Shown one piece after another: positions 7,310-16,590 of a stretch of DNA of 37,289 nucleotides. Origin of the DNA: an uncultured Clostridia bacterium. Its GTDB lineage: Bacteria; Bacillota; Clostridia; TANB77; CAG-508. Each line of letters begins with the position of its first letter. The stretch's first letter is position 1. The notes under the pieces are model-generated. The model made no database searches, was not told the DNA's origin, and saw only the letters and a list, made by a program, of their open reading frames with translations. The stretch spans positions 1 through 37,289 of the forward strand of contig CALXJN010000120.1 in the NCBI GenBank assembly GCA_944388635.1, in the 5' to 3' direction. Made by a program: the position numbers and the translations under genes.

Positions 7310-7923
7310 ATGAAGATAATATATGCTACAACGAATAACGCTAAGAAAGAACAAGTAGAAGAGTTTTTTAATTATCATAATTATGATATACAAATAGTAA
7401 TATTAAAAGATATAGGATTTAATGAAGAAATCGATGAAAATGGAGAAACATTCGAGGAAAATTCTTTAATAAAAGCAAAAGCAGTAAAAGAATTCTGCAA
7501 AAAAAATAATATAAAAGGAATAATTGTTGCAGACGATGCAGGACTTATGGTTGATGCATTAAACCGGAAGACCGGGGGTACATTCCGCAAGATATGCAGG
7601 AGATCACGCTCCACAAGAGGTAACATTAAATAAATTATTAAATGAAATGAAAGATATAGAAGAGAGCAAAAGAACTGCACAATTTGTATGCGTGTTAACA
7701 GCGATACTACCTAATGGAGAAGAAATAGTTTGCAAAGGAATAACAGAACGGAAAAATTGCAAAAGAAAAAGGTACTATGGGTAAATTAACTTATGGACCA
7801 GTATTTATTCCAAAGGGATTTGACAGAGTAATGAATGATTTAACAGAAGAGGAAATGGAAGTAACACATAGACAAAAAGCTTGGAAAGAGTTATTAGAAA
7901 AATTTAAGGATGTGATAGTGTGA
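7310..7923 (+). CDS. rdgB: dITP/XTP pyrophosphatase (RdgB/HAM1), two CGG +1 shifts needed
   Basis: This enzyme hydrolyses non-canonical purine triphosphates (dITP, XTP) and keeps them out of DNA. The start shows the nucleotide-binding motif ATTNNAKKEQVEEFF and the middle shows ADDAGLMVDALN, but the standard frame breaks there. Skipping C7565 gives DALNGRPGVHSARYAG, the expected RdgB core. A second break is repaired by skipping C7749, giving TEGKIAKEKGTMGK. The repaired product has 203 residues, a normal length. The total of 614 bases equals 204 codons plus exactly two extra bases. The stop TGA overlaps the GTG start of the next gene. Both repairs restore glycine at conserved places, so I annotate a functional gene, not a pseudogene. 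Confidence 0.9.
7565..7568 (+). other. CGGA +1 shift site 1 (rdgB)
   Basis: Codon 86 in the rdgB frame is CGG. Reading AAC, skipping C7565 and reading GGA continues the family core as N-G-R-P-G. Confidence 0.85.
7749..7752 (+). other. CGGA +1 shift site 2 (rdgB)
   Basis: In the frame set by site 1, GAA is followed by in-frame CGG. Skipping C7749 gives T-E-G-K-I, as expected for RdgB. Confidence 0.88.
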
Positions 7924-8462
7924 AAATAAGAAATATTATAGGACATTTTAAAACAATTACAAAGCATAAATGGGAAGTTTTTAAACTTACAGTAAAAGCA
8001 GGAATACCAATTAGAGGTTTACTTCATGATTTATCAAAGTATTCTTATACAGAATTTTCTGAATCTGTAAAATATTATCAAGGAGGAAAAAGAAGCCCAA
8101 TACCAGTAGCACGTGAGGAAAAAGGGTATTCAGAAGCATGGCTTCATCACAAGGGAAGAAATAAACACCATTTTGAATATTGGTATGATATAGATGCAAA
8201 AGAACCACCAATAATTCCATTTAAATACAGTGTGGAAATGATTTGCGATAAATTGGCTGCTGGAATGGTTTATCAAGGAAAAAATTGGACAAAGGAATTT
8301 GAACTTAAATATTGGAATGAAAAAGAAAAAGACAAACCAATAATAAATGAAAAGATGAGAGAATTTGTTACAGAAGTATTTACAGATGTAAGTATAGAAG
8401 GAATAGATAAGGTTATTTCTAAGAAAAATCTAAGAAGGATTTATGATAAGTATTGTAAATAA
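7920..8462 (+). CDS. DUF5662 family protein
   Basis: The 180-residue protein matches DUF5662: it has a helical N terminus, the motif GLLHDLSKYSYTEF at about residue 33, HHKGRNKHHFEYW at about 75 and PFKYSVEMICDKLAAG at about 101. The conserved His/Asp residues (HD, HH, HH) suggest a metal-binding hydrolase related to HD enzymes, but no reaction is known. It starts with GTG inside the rdgB stop (four-base overlap), so translation of the two is probably coupled, which hints at a house-cleaning or nucleotide-related role. Confidence 0.8.
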   Translation: MKIRNIIGHFKTITKHKWEVFKLTVKAGIPIRGLLHDLSKYSYTEFSESVKYYQGGKRSPIPVAREEKGYSEAWLHHKGRNKHHFEYWYDIDAKEPPIIPFKYSVEMICDKLAAGMVYQGKNWTKEFELKYWNEKEKDKPIINEKMREFVTEVFTDVSIEGIDKVISKKNLRRIYDKYCK

Positions 8463-8468
8463 GAAATA

Positions 8469-8501
8469 CAAAAAGGTGGGTAAGATACCTGCCTTTTTAA
8501 A
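8469..8501 (+). terminator. Terminator after the DUF5662 gene
   Basis: AAAGGTGGGT pairs with ACCTGCCTTT (two G-U pairs) and a T-run follows. Confidence 0.7.
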
Positions 8502-8649
8502 TTTTGAAGATTGAGCATTTAAAACTAAGCTAATAAAAAAATAATTGTGATTTACCTTATTTTGCTTGTATTTTTAAGAATTTTAATATATAATATTTGC
8601 TATATTATTGTAACTTAAAATACATCACTGAGAAAGGGATGAAGCAAAT

Positions 8650-9966
8650 ATGTCAAACATAAAAGTAGAACCAAAAACATTACCAGGATTTATGGAATTA
8701 TTACCAAACGACCAAATACGATTTAATGAGATAAAAGAAAAAATACAAAAATCTTATGAAAAATTTGGTTTTTTACCTCTTGATACTCCGATAATAGAAA
8801 ATGCAGAAGTTTTACTTGCAAAAGCTGGGGGAGAAACTGAAAAACAAGTGTATAGGTTTAATAAAGGAGATAGTGATTTAGCACTTAGATTTGATTTAAC
8901 AGTACCTCTTGCAAAATATGTGGCAGAATATTATGGAGAACTTAGCTTTCCATTTAAAAGATATCAAATTGGCAAAGTGTATAGAGGGGAAAAAGCACAA
9001 GCTGGAAGATATCGTGAGTTTTATCAATGCGATATTGATATAATTGGAGACGGTACTTTAAGCATAATGTATGATGCAGAAATTCCAAGTGTAATATATA
9101 CAACATTTAAAAATCTAGGCTTTGAAAACTTTACAATATATATAAATAATAGAAAAATATTTAACGGAATGTTTGAACATCTAGGATTGAATGAAAAATC
9201 TGTAGATATACTTAGAATAATAGATAAAATAGAAAAAATTGGAAAAGACAAAGTTATATTTGAACTTGAGAAATTAGGCTTAGACGAAAAACAAATAGAT
9301 ACTATAGTAAAATTTTTAGAAATATCAGGAACATCTGATGAAAAGTTAGAAGCATTAAAAAAGCTAAATATAGATAATGAAGTATTTAATACCGGTGTAA
9401 GCGAACTAGAAGCAGTTATAAATCAAATAAGAATGTACAAAGTACCTGAAAAAAATTTTGAGGTAAATTTAAGTATCGCAAGAGGACTTGACTATTACAC
9501 AGGAACAGTTTATGAAACATTTTTAGACGATTATAGAAAACTTGGAAGCGTATGTTCAGGAGGAAGATACGAAAATCTAGCAGAGTATTATACAGATAAA
9601 AAACTCCCAGGAGTTGGAATATCTATTGGGCTTTCAAGATTCTTTTATCAAATAGATAAAGAAAATATATTAGAAAACGAAAATAAATCAATTTCAAAAG
9701 TATTAATAGTTTCTATGAGCAAGAATGAGATAAGCTATGCTTTAGATATTGCAAACAAGCTAAGAGATAATGGAATTAATACTGAAACGTTTTTAGAAGA
9801 TAAAAAATTAAAAGCCAAATTTAAATATGCAGATAAATTACATATACCATATGTTGCAGTAATAGGAGAAGAAGAAGTAAAAACAAATACTGTAACTTTG
9901 AAAAACATGGAAACAGGAGAACAAAGAAATTTAGATATTGAAAACTTAATCGAAGAGATTAAATAA
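8650..9966 (+). CDS. hisS: Histidine-tRNA ligase
   Basis: The 438-residue protein charges tRNA-His. It has the class II motif 2 region FKRYQIGKVYRGEKAQAG with its conserved Arg, the histidine-specific loop ARGLDYYTGTVYE at about residue 275 and motif 3 GVGISIGLSRF at about 322, followed by the C-terminal anticodon-binding domain. Length is normal for HisRS. A weak purine-rich ribosome binding site (AGAAAGGGATG) lies upstream. The leader of about 150 bases shows no T-box core sequence. pheS follows 23 bases downstream; the partner tRNA-His gene lies at 1893-1970. Confidence 0.97.
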   Translation: MSNIKVEPKTLPGFMELLPNDQIRFNEIKEKIQKSYEKFGFLPLDTPIIENAEVLLAKAGGETEKQVYRFNKGDSDLALRFDLTVPLAKYVAEYYGELSFPFKRYQIGKVYRGEKAQAGRYREFYQCDIDIIGDGTLSIMYDAEIPSVIYTTFKNLGFENFTIYINNRKIFNGMFEHLGLNEKSVDILRIIDKIEKIGKDKVIFELEKLGLDEKQIDTIVKFLEISGTSDEKLEALKKLNIDNEVFNTGVSELEAVINQIRMYKVPEKNFEVNLSIARGLDYYTGTVYETFLDDYRKLGSVCSGGRYENLAEYYTDKKLPGVGISIGLSRFFYQIDKENILENENKSISKVLIVSMSKNEISYALDIANKLRDNGINTETFLEDKKLKAKFKYADKLHIPYVAVIGEEEVKTNTVTLKNMETGEQRNLDIENLIEEIK

Positions 9967-9989
9967 CTTAATAGAAGGGATGAGAACAG

Positions 9990-11019
9990 GTGGAAGAGAA
10001 AATTGCTAAAATTAAGATTCAAGCAAAGGAAGATTTAGAAAAAGTAGAAAATTCTAGAGAATTAAATGATATAAAGATAAAATATTTAGGAAAAAAGAGT
10101 GAACTTTCAAGTTTATTAAAGGAAATGGGGAATCTTCCAAAAGAACAAAGACCAATAATTGGTGGATTAGTAAATGAAGTACGTAAAGAAATTGAAGAGA
10201 CAATTTCCGATAAAGAAAAATTATTTGCAAAAAAAGAATTAACAGAAAAACTAGAGAAAGAGAGTATAGATATAACTCTACCAAGTACAAAAATAAAAAG
10301 AGGTTCAAAGCACCCAGTAAATAGAGTTATAGAAGAGATTGAAGATTTATTTGTTTCAATGGGATATACAGTAGAAACTGGACCAGAACTTGAGACAGAT
10401 AGATTTTGCTTTGAACTTTTAAATTTACCACAAGGACATCCAGCAAGAGATATGCAAGATAGTTTTTATATAACAGACGAATATTTATTAAGGACACAAA
10501 CCTCAGCAGTTCAAGCAAGAACAATGCTTGCTAATGAAGAAAAATCTCCAATAAGAATGATTTGCCCAGGCAAAACTTATAGAAGAGAAGATGACGCAAC
10601 ACATTCACATCAATTTACACAAGCAGAAGGTCTTGTTATTGACAAAAATATATCACTTGCAGATTTAAAGGGAACACTTGAAATATTTGCAAAAAAGATT
10701 ATAGGAGAAAATACAAAAATAAGATTTAGACCAAGTTATTTCCCATTTACAGAGCCATCTTATGAGGTTGATATTTCATGTTTTAAATGTGGTGGAAAAG
10801 GTTGTAATATCTGCAAACAGACAGGCTGGATAGAAGTACTTCGGTTCTGGCATGGTACACCCAAATGTACTTAAAATGTGTGGATATGATCCAGATAAAT
10901 ATTCTGGCTTTGCTTTTGGACTTGGACTTGAAAGAATTGCAATGTTCAAGTTTGGAATTCCAGATATGAGGTACTTGTATGCAAATGACGTAAGATTTTT
11001 ATCTCAATTCGAAAGATAA
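9990..11019 (+). CDS. pheS: Phenylalanine-tRNA ligase alpha subunit, one CGG +1 shift needed
   Basis: PheS is the catalytic subunit of the alpha2-beta2 enzyme that charges tRNA-Phe. It has the N-terminal coiled coil (residues 1-85), then the class II core with HPVNRVIEEIEDLFVSMGY, a TQAEGLVID motif and the FRPSYFPFTEPSYEVD segment. The standard frame ends after GWIEVL. Skipping C10842 continues as GSGMVHPNVLKMCG, the almost invariant PheS sequence, up to ASN-ASP-VAL..RFLSQFER at the normal C terminus. The repaired product has 342 residues, and the length of 1030 bases is 343 codons plus one. This is an essential gene, so the break must be bridged in the living cell. The start is GTG with AGAAGGGATG upstream. 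Confidence 0.93.
10842..10845 (+). other. CGGT +1 shift site 3 (pheS)
   Basis: CTT is followed by in-frame CGG. Skipping C10842 gives V-L-G-S-G-M-V-H-P, a sequence strongly conserved in PheS. It is the only site with T as the fourth base. Confidence 0.93.
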
Positions 11020-11033
11020 ATTTTGCAATATAA

Positions 11034-11189
11034 GTTCAACCTATCCTTTTTTAATTATATATTGAATTTTCATCATACCTTGCTGTCGGGATAAAATGTC
11101 CCTCCACTCACAAACAGATTCCGCTAGCGTGGGTAGGCTCACTGCGCGGTATTTCGAAAATTAAATATATAATTAAAAAATGGTTGAAC
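11034..11189. repeat. Inverted-repeat insertion between pheS and pheT
   Basis: Arms of about 35-38 bases (11034-11071 against 11156-11189) start GTTCAACC and end GGTTGAAC, with a short bulge, and enclose about 85 bases that are much richer in G and C than the flanks (for example GCTAGCGTGGGTAGGC and CACTGCGCGGTATTTCG). Within it, GGGATAAAATGTCCC and ATACC..GGTAT can pair. No reading frame of note is present. It looks like a MITE or a structured RNA element that separates two genes usually adjacent. Confidence 0.7.
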
Positions 11190-11247
11190 AGTGATAATAG
11201 GTAAATATAAAAAGTAATTTTTATAAAAATGGAAGGATATGTGAAAA

Positions 11248-13617
11248 ATGAAACTAAGTACAAACTTTGTAAAAGACTATGTTGATATAGATGTAGATGT
11301 AAAAACTCTTGCAGAAGATATGACATCTGTTGGTAATGAATATGATGAAGCAGGAAAGTTAATAAATGCTACAAATTTAGTTATAGGAGAAGTAAAGAAA
11401 TGCGAAATGCATCCAGATTCAGACCACTTACATATTTGCAAAGTAGATGTTGGAAATGAAATATTAAATATAGTATGTGGTGCTCCAAATGTAAAAAAAG
11501 GGCAAAAAGTTATTGTTGCACTTGCAGGTGCAGAACTTCCAAATGGTATAAAAATAAAAAAAGGAATGATAAGAGGGCAAGAGTCAAATGGGATGATATG
11601 CTCATTATCAGAAATTGGAATAGAGAGTAAATTTCAATCAGAAGAAGATAAGACAGGTATCCACGTACTTGGAAATGATGCAATACCAGGAGAAGATCCA
11701 ATTAAATATATGGGGCTTGATGATGAAATTATAGACTTTGATTTAACAGCAAACCGTGGTGATTTATTAAGCATACTTGGTATGGCTTATGAAATCGGGG
11801 CAATATATGATAAGAATGTTAAAGACATAGATTTATCTCATAAAGAAAATGAAAACGATATAAACGATACTTTCAAACTAGATATAAAAACAGATAATTG
11901 TAAAATATTTTTAGCAAAAAGAGCTCTAAATGTTGAAATAAAAGAAAGCCCAACTTTCATAAAAAATAGACTTTTAGCATCAGGTATTAGACCAATAAAT
12001 AATGTTGTTGATATAAGCAACTATGTAATGCTAGAGACAGGTCAGCCATTACATTTCTATAATGCAGATAGCTTGAAAGGTAAGATAGAAGTAAGAATGG
12101 CAGAAGATAATGAAAAACTAACAACTTTAGACGGAATAGAAAGAAACCTAACAAATGATGATATAGTTATTTCAGACGGAGAAAGAGCAATCGGACTTGC
12201 AGGTGTTATGGGTGGACTTGATACTGAGATTGAAAATGATACAAAAAATGTAATAATAGAAGCTGCAATTTTTGACGGAGTAAGGGTTAGATTAACATCA
12301 AAGAAGATTGTTAGAAGTGAAGCAAGTAACCGCTTTGAAAAGGGCTTAGATTCAAATAGAACATATATGGCAATAGAAAGAGCATGTACTCTTCTTGAAA
12401 AATATGCAAATGCAACAATTTCAAAAGGAACTTGCGTGTATGATAAAACAGAAAAAGAGGATAAAAAAATTGATATAACTCTTGAAAAAATAAATAATTT
12501 ACTTGGTTCAAATATAAGCCTAGAAGAAGTTTTGAATATATTTAGAAGGCTTGGATTTAAAACAGAGTCTAAACAAAATAGTATTACAGTTTTTGTACCT
12601 AGAAGAAGAATAGATATAGAAATACAAGAAGATTTAATAGAAGAAGTTGGACGTATATATGGAGTAAATAATATTGAAGCTAAACTTCCAGTTGTTCCAA
12701 CAATACCGGGAAATTATGATAAGAGGATAAGAAATTTAAGAAATAAGATAATTTCTTTAGGACTAAACGAAACATTATCATATATATTGCTAAATGAAAA
12801 AGAAGTTAATAAATTTACAAAAGACATATTTGAACCAATAAAACTATTAGATCCAATGAGTGAAGACAGAAATACTTTAAGATATAGTATGATACCTTCT
12901 TTACTTAAAATATATGAATATAATGCAGCACATGAAAACAAAGATGTATCTATATTTGAAATTGGAAAAGGCTTCTATAAGCATGGAGAAGAATATGGAG
13001 AAGATGAAAAGCTTTGTATATTAATGTCAGGAGAATTCTTCAAAGGAATAGACAATAGAAAACAAGTGGATTTTTACATATTAAAAGGCATAGTAGAAGA
13101 AATATTAGATAGCCTCGGCTATGAAAATAGATATGGCTTTGTAAAACCAAAGGATATACCAGAGGAATTCCATCCAGGCCAAACAGCAGATATTATAGTA
13201 AATGGCAAAAAATATGGAATAATGGGCTTATTACACCCAGAAGTTACTGAAAACAAAGTGTTTGTATGTGAAATAAATTTAAGCAAATTATTTGAATTAA
13301 AAACCGGAAAAATGAAATATAAGGAAATATCAAAATTCCCGGGAAGTAAAAAAGATTTAAGTATAGTTGTAGATAAAAATATAGAAAGCTTAAATATAGC
13401 AAAAGTTATGAAAAAGGCTGGTGGTAATAATTTAACAAGCGTAGAAGCTTTTGACGTATATGAAGGAAAAGGAATAGAAGAAGGAAAGAAGAGTCTAGCA
13501 TTTTCATTAACATTTGGTTCACAAGATAAGACTTTGACTGATGAAGAAATTAACCCAGCAATCGAAAAAATTATCCAAGCTGTAGAAAAAGAATTTAAAG
13601 CAGAGCTTAGAAAATAA
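11248..13617 (+). CDS. pheT: Phenylalanine-tRNA ligase beta subunit
   Basis: The 789-residue product has the full PheT domain order: an N-terminal tRNA-binding EMAP/OB domain (residues 40-150, CKVDVGNEILNIVCGAPN), the B3/B4 editing region (about 200-370, DISNYVMLETGQPLHFYNAD and AGVMGGLDTEIEND), the B5 domain (about 400-475), the catalytic-like core and the C-terminal ferredoxin-fold anticodon-binding domain (SKFPGSKKDLSIVVDK). It pairs with PheS to charge tRNA-Phe and removes misacylated Tyr. It is read in one frame without any in-frame CGG. AAGGA lies 8-9 bases before the ATG. radA follows 11 bases later. Confidence 0.97.
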   Translation: MKLSTNFVKDYVDIDVDVKTLAEDMTSVGNEYDEAGKLINATNLVIGEVKKCEMHPDSDHLHICKVDVGNEILNIVCGAPNVKKGQKVIVALAGAELPNGIKIKKGMIRGQESNGMICSLSEIGIESKFQSEEDKTGIHVLGNDAIPGEDPIKYMGLDDEIIDFDLTANRGDLLSILGMAYEIGAIYDKNVKDIDLSHKENENDINDTFKLDIKTDNCKIFLAKRALNVEIKESPTFIKNRLLASGIRPINNVVDISNYVMLETGQPLHFYNADSLKGKIEVRMAEDNEKLTTLDGIERNLTNDDIVISDGERAIGLAGVMGGLDTEIENDTKNVIIEAAIFDGVRVRLTSKKIVRSEASNRFEKGLDSNRTYMAIERACTLLEKYANATISKGTCVYDKTEKEDKKIDITLEKINNLLGSNISLEEVLNIFRRLGFKTESKQNSITVFVPRRRIDIEIQEDLIEEVGRIYGVNNIEAKLPVVPTIPGNYDKRIRNLRNKIISLGLNETLSYILLNEKEVNKFTKDIFEPIKLLDPMSEDRNTLRYSMIPSLLKIYEYNAAHENKDVSIFEIGKGFYKHGEEYGEDEKLCILMSGEFFKGIDNRKQVDFYILKGIVEEILDSLGYENRYGFVKPKDIPEEFHPGQTADIIVNGKKYGIMGLLHPEVTENKVFVCEINLSKLFELKTGKMKYKEISKFPGSKKDLSIVVDKNIESLNIAKVMKKAGGNNLTSVEAFDVYEGKGIEEGKKSLAFSLTFGSQDKTLTDEEINPAIEKIIQAVEKEFKAELRK

Positions 13618-13628
13618 AGGAGGAATCT

Positions 13629-14990
13629 ATGGCAAAGGCAAAATCTGTATTTGTTTGCAAAGAATGTGGATATGAATCAGCAAAATGGATGCGGAAAATG
13701 TCCAGCTTGCAATGAATGGAATACTTTTTTTGAACAAAAACTAGATGATAAATCAGTAAAAAATAAAAAAGAAGGAAAAGATGTTAGCTCTATTTCACTA
13801 AAAAATGTAGAATATAAAGAAATATCAAGATTATCAACAGGTTTTGGAGAATTAGATAGAGTCTTAGGCGGAGGTTTAGTAGACGGCTCTCTTATCTTAA
13901 TCGGAGGAGAGCCGGGAATTGGTAAATCAACTCTAATTCTCCAAATATGTGATAAAATAAAAACACAAAAAACAGTACTCTATGTATCAGGAGAAGAGTC
14001 TGCAGAGCAAATAAAACTAAGAGCCGATAGATTAAAAATAGATAAAAATAATATTATGTTTTTCGGAGAAACAGACATAGACTTAATCGAAAGCGAAATA
14101 GAAAAACAAAATCCAGAACTAGTCATAATAGACTCAATACAAACAATATATTCAGATAAAGTAGATTCAATGCCAGGTAGTACTAGCCAGTTAAGAGAAA
14201 TAACCTCGAGAATAATGCGAATGTGCAAAGAAAAAAATGTAACAACAATAATTATAGGGCATGTAACAAAAGACGGAAATATTGCAGGACCAAGAGTGCT
14301 AGAACACATGGTAGATGTTGTTTTATACTTAGAGGGAGAAAGATATTTATCATATAGAGTTTTACGTGGAGTAAAAAACAGGTTTGGTTCAACAAATGAG
14401 ATAGGTATGTTTGAAATGGAAGGAGAAGGAATGAAAGAAATCCTAAATCCTTCAGAAGTACTAATATCAGAAGGAGACGAAAATCCAGCAGGTTCAGTTA
14501 TTGTTTCAACAATGGAAGGAACAAGACCACTTTTAGTAGAACTCCAAGCACTTACAACAAATACTTTATTTGGCTTCCCTAGACGTACAGCAAACGGAAT
14601 AGATTTTAATAGACTTACACTTTTAATGGCAGTTATAGAAAAAAGAGCAGGTATAAATTTATCAAACCAAGATGCTTATCTTAATGTAGTTGGTGGAATA
14701 AGAATAAATGAACCAGGTATAGACCTCGGGATAATACTTAGTGTTTGTTCAAGCTATAAAAATAAATCAATACCAAATGATATAGTGGTAATCGGAGAAG
14801 TAGGTCTTACACGGAGAAGTTAGAAGAGTTAATATGATAGACAAACAACTTAAGGAAGCAGAAAAGTTAGGTTTTAAAAAATGTATTATTCCAGAAAATA
14901 ACAAAAAACTATTGAAAGAAAATTTTAAATTAGATATAATAGGTGTGAAAAACATCAAAGATGCAATGAAAGGGGTACGGACTACTATGA
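13629..14990 (+). CDS. radA: DNA repair protein RadA, three CGG +1 shifts needed
   Basis: RadA is a RecA-like ATPase and helicase that drives branch migration in recombinational repair. The true start is the ATG at 13629 (GGAGG upstream). The N-terminal zinc finger reads CKEC, then KWM; skipping C13692 gives GKCPACNEWN, completing the four-cysteine finger. The Walker A motif GGEPGIGKST, the Walker B segment ELVIIDS and the RadA-specific VKNRFGSTNE are intact. In the Lon-like C-terminal domain, skipping C14812 gives GEVGLTGEVRRVN, which is conserved. A third skip at C14978 ends the protein as MKGVGLL with TGA at 14988. The product of 452 residues is the normal length. Without the third shift the frame would fuse with disA. 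Confidence 0.93.
13692..13695 (+). other. CGGA +1 shift site 4 (radA zinc finger)
   Basis: After 21 codons the frame meets CGG. Skipping C13692 gives K-W-M-G-K-C-P, the invariant zinc-finger sequence of RadA. P-site slippage on ATG-C is implausible, because the tRNA-Met anticodon would have to pair with TGC. Confidence 0.93.
14812..14815 (+). other. CGGA +1 shift site 5 (radA)
   Basis: ACA is followed by in-frame CGG. Skipping C14812 gives G-L-T-G-E-V-R-R-V, conserved in RadA and Lon-type domains. Confidence 0.93.
14978..14981 (+). other. CGGA +1 shift site 6 (radA end)
   Basis: GTA is followed by in-frame CGG. Skipping C14978 yields G-L-L and a TGA that overlaps the disA ATG (ATGA). Reading CGG as Arg would run straight into disA. 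Confidence 0.75.
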
Positions 14991-16065
14991 GAGAAAATAA
15001 ACAAGATGTTATAGCAAATATGATAAAAATAGTAGCGCCAGGTACTGAAATAAGAGCAGGACTAGATAATATATTAAAAGCAAAAACAGGTGGATTAATT
15101 GTAATCGGAGATTCAAAAGAAGTATTAGATATAGTTGACCGGGCGGATTTAAAATAGACGAAGACTATACAGCAGCAAGACTATATGAACTTGCAAAAAT
15201 GGATGGAGCGATAGTCATAAGTAGCGATTTAAAAAAGATATTATATGCTAATGCACAGCTTATACCTTCTCCAGAAATAGAAACTAAAGAAACTGGAACA
15301 AGACATAGGACAGCAGAAAGAACAGCAAAGCAAACAGGAGAAATAGTTATAAGTATATCGCAAAGAAGAAATGTTATAACAATATTTAAAGGTAATATAA
15401 GATATCTTTTAGAGGATACTTCCAAAGTCCTAACTAAGGCAAATCAAGCACTTCAAACGCTTCAAAGATATAAAAATGTTTTTGACGAAAAGCTAATAAC
15501 ATTAAATGAGTATGAGTTTAATGATATTGTATCACTTGAAAACGTAATAACAGCAATACAAAGAGCAGAAATGGTTATGAAAGTTGCAGAAATTGTTCAA
15601 AAACAAATTTATGAATTAGGAGAAGATGGAAAATTAATCGAAATGCAATTAGAAGAAATGATTGGCAACTTAGAAAAAGAAGAATTACTAATAATAAAAG
15701 ACTATATGGTGCAAGATAAAAATGAAACAGAACACGAAATACTTGCAAAAATCATTGCACTAAATCAAGAAGAGTTATTGTCATCTTCAATAATTGCTAA
15801 AATATTAGGTTATGGAAATTTTGATAATTACGACGAAGTAGGAGTATACACTAAAGGATATAGGATTTTAAATAAAATACCTAGAATGCCAAATAACATT
15901 GTAGAAAATTTAGTTAAGACATTTAAATCATTCCAACATATATTAATTGCAGATATACCTGAACTTGACAAGGTAGAAGGAATAGGTGAAATAAGAGCAA
16001 GAACGATAAAACAAGCTTTACAAAGAATGCAAGAGCAGTTTGTATTTGACAAAATGCTTATATAA
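14987..16065 (+). CDS. disA: Diadenylate cyclase / DNA integrity scanning protein, two CGG +1 shifts needed
   Basis: DisA makes the second messenger c-di-AMP from two ATP while scanning DNA for branched structures, and stops when it meets damage. It begins with ATG at 14987, overlapping the radA stop. After KEVLDIVD the standard frame dies; skipping C15140 and then C15144 restores DGGFKIDEDYTAARLYEL. The diadenylate cyclase motifs follow: DGA in AKMDGAIVIS and RHR in TGTRHRTAERT. The central helical linker and the C-terminal helix-hairpin-helix DNA-binding domain (VEGIGEIRARTIKQAL) are intact. The repaired length is 358 residues, as usual; 1079 bases equal 359 codons plus two. RadA and DisA are known functional partners and commonly adjacent. 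Confidence 0.94.
15140..15143 (+). other. CGGG +1 shift site 7 (disA, first of tandem)
   Basis: GAC is followed by in-frame CGG (codon 52). Skipping C15140 gives GGG (Gly) and places the next CGG in frame. It is the only site with G as the fourth base. Confidence 0.9.
15144..15147 (+). other. CGGA +1 shift site 8 (disA, second of tandem)
   Basis: CGG comes into frame only after the first skip, one codon later. Skipping C15144 gives GGA and restores D-G-G-F, a conserved DisA sequence. Confidence 0.9.
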
Positions 16066-16085
16066 AACAAAAGAGGTGGTAAATT

Positions 16086-16574
16086 TTGAAAAACGAAAAA
16101 GGTATAACCATGATAGTATTAGTAATCACTGTATTGCTAATGGTAATCCTTGCAGGGGCAACAATAAACTATGGAGTTAATTCATTGAATGTAACTAAAT
16201 TACAAAATTTTAGTTACGAATTGCAGCAAATACAAGGAAAAGTTGATAGTATATATGAGAAAATAAAACTAGGAGATGAAGAATATATAATTCTTGGAAA
16301 CGAAATAACAGATTCAGAAAAAGCTGTAGAAACACTAAAAAATGTCAAAGGAATAAATTATTCAAACATCTTAGATTCACAAAGAGAAGAATATTATTAC
16401 CAAGATAATTTTTCATACTATAGATATTTGACACAAAGAGATTTAGAAAATATTTTTGATATAACAAGTAATCCAGGAGATGTAATCATAAATTTTACGA
16501 CTAGAGAAGTAATAAGTGTCAATGGATTTAATTATGACGGAAGAACATACTATACTTTAAGTCAATTAAATTAA
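16086..16574 (+). CDS. Type IV pilin-like (prepilin) protein
   Basis: The 162-residue protein starts MKNEKG|ITMIVLVITVLLMVIL, a class III prepilin leader: a short basic peptide, a Gly before the cut site and a hydrophobic helix used for pilin assembly. The usual Glu at position 5 of the mature helix is not obvious (VLVITV), so it may be a minor pseudopilin or a diverged member. The rest is polar, with several Tyr residues. The start is TTG with GAGGTGG 8 bases upstream. It follows disA by 20 bases and precedes a cyclophilin; no pilus assembly genes are nearby. Confidence 0.65.
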   Translation: MKNEKGITMIVLVITVLLMVILAGATINYGVNSLNVTKLQNFSYELQQIQGKVDSIYEKIKLGDEEYIILGNEITDSEKAVETLKNVKGINYSNILDSQREEYYYQDNFSYYRYLTQRDLENIFDITSNPGDVIINFTTREVISVNGFNYDGRTYYTLSQLN

Positions 16575-16590
16575 GGAAGGAAGATAAATA

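Noticed and set aside
7310..7923. rdgB (and likewise pheS, radA, disA, pth, murL and the WG-repeat gene) as pseudogenes
   Set aside because: All breaks are the same single C before a glycine codon, the rest of each protein is intact with catalytic motifs, and pheS and pth are essential genes. Random decay would give mixed insertions, deletions and stops.
8463..8649. T-box riboswitch before hisS
   Set aside because: The leader has no T-box core (TGGNACCGCG-type) and only the terminator of the previous gene. The same check failed for the 11020-11247 region before pheT.
14834..15157. A 107-codon open frame spanning the end of radA and start of disA as a separate gene
   Set aside because: It is the RadA C terminus joined to the DisA N terminus by the unshifted reading of CGG at 14978; it has no ribosome binding site of its own and ends at the disA double site.
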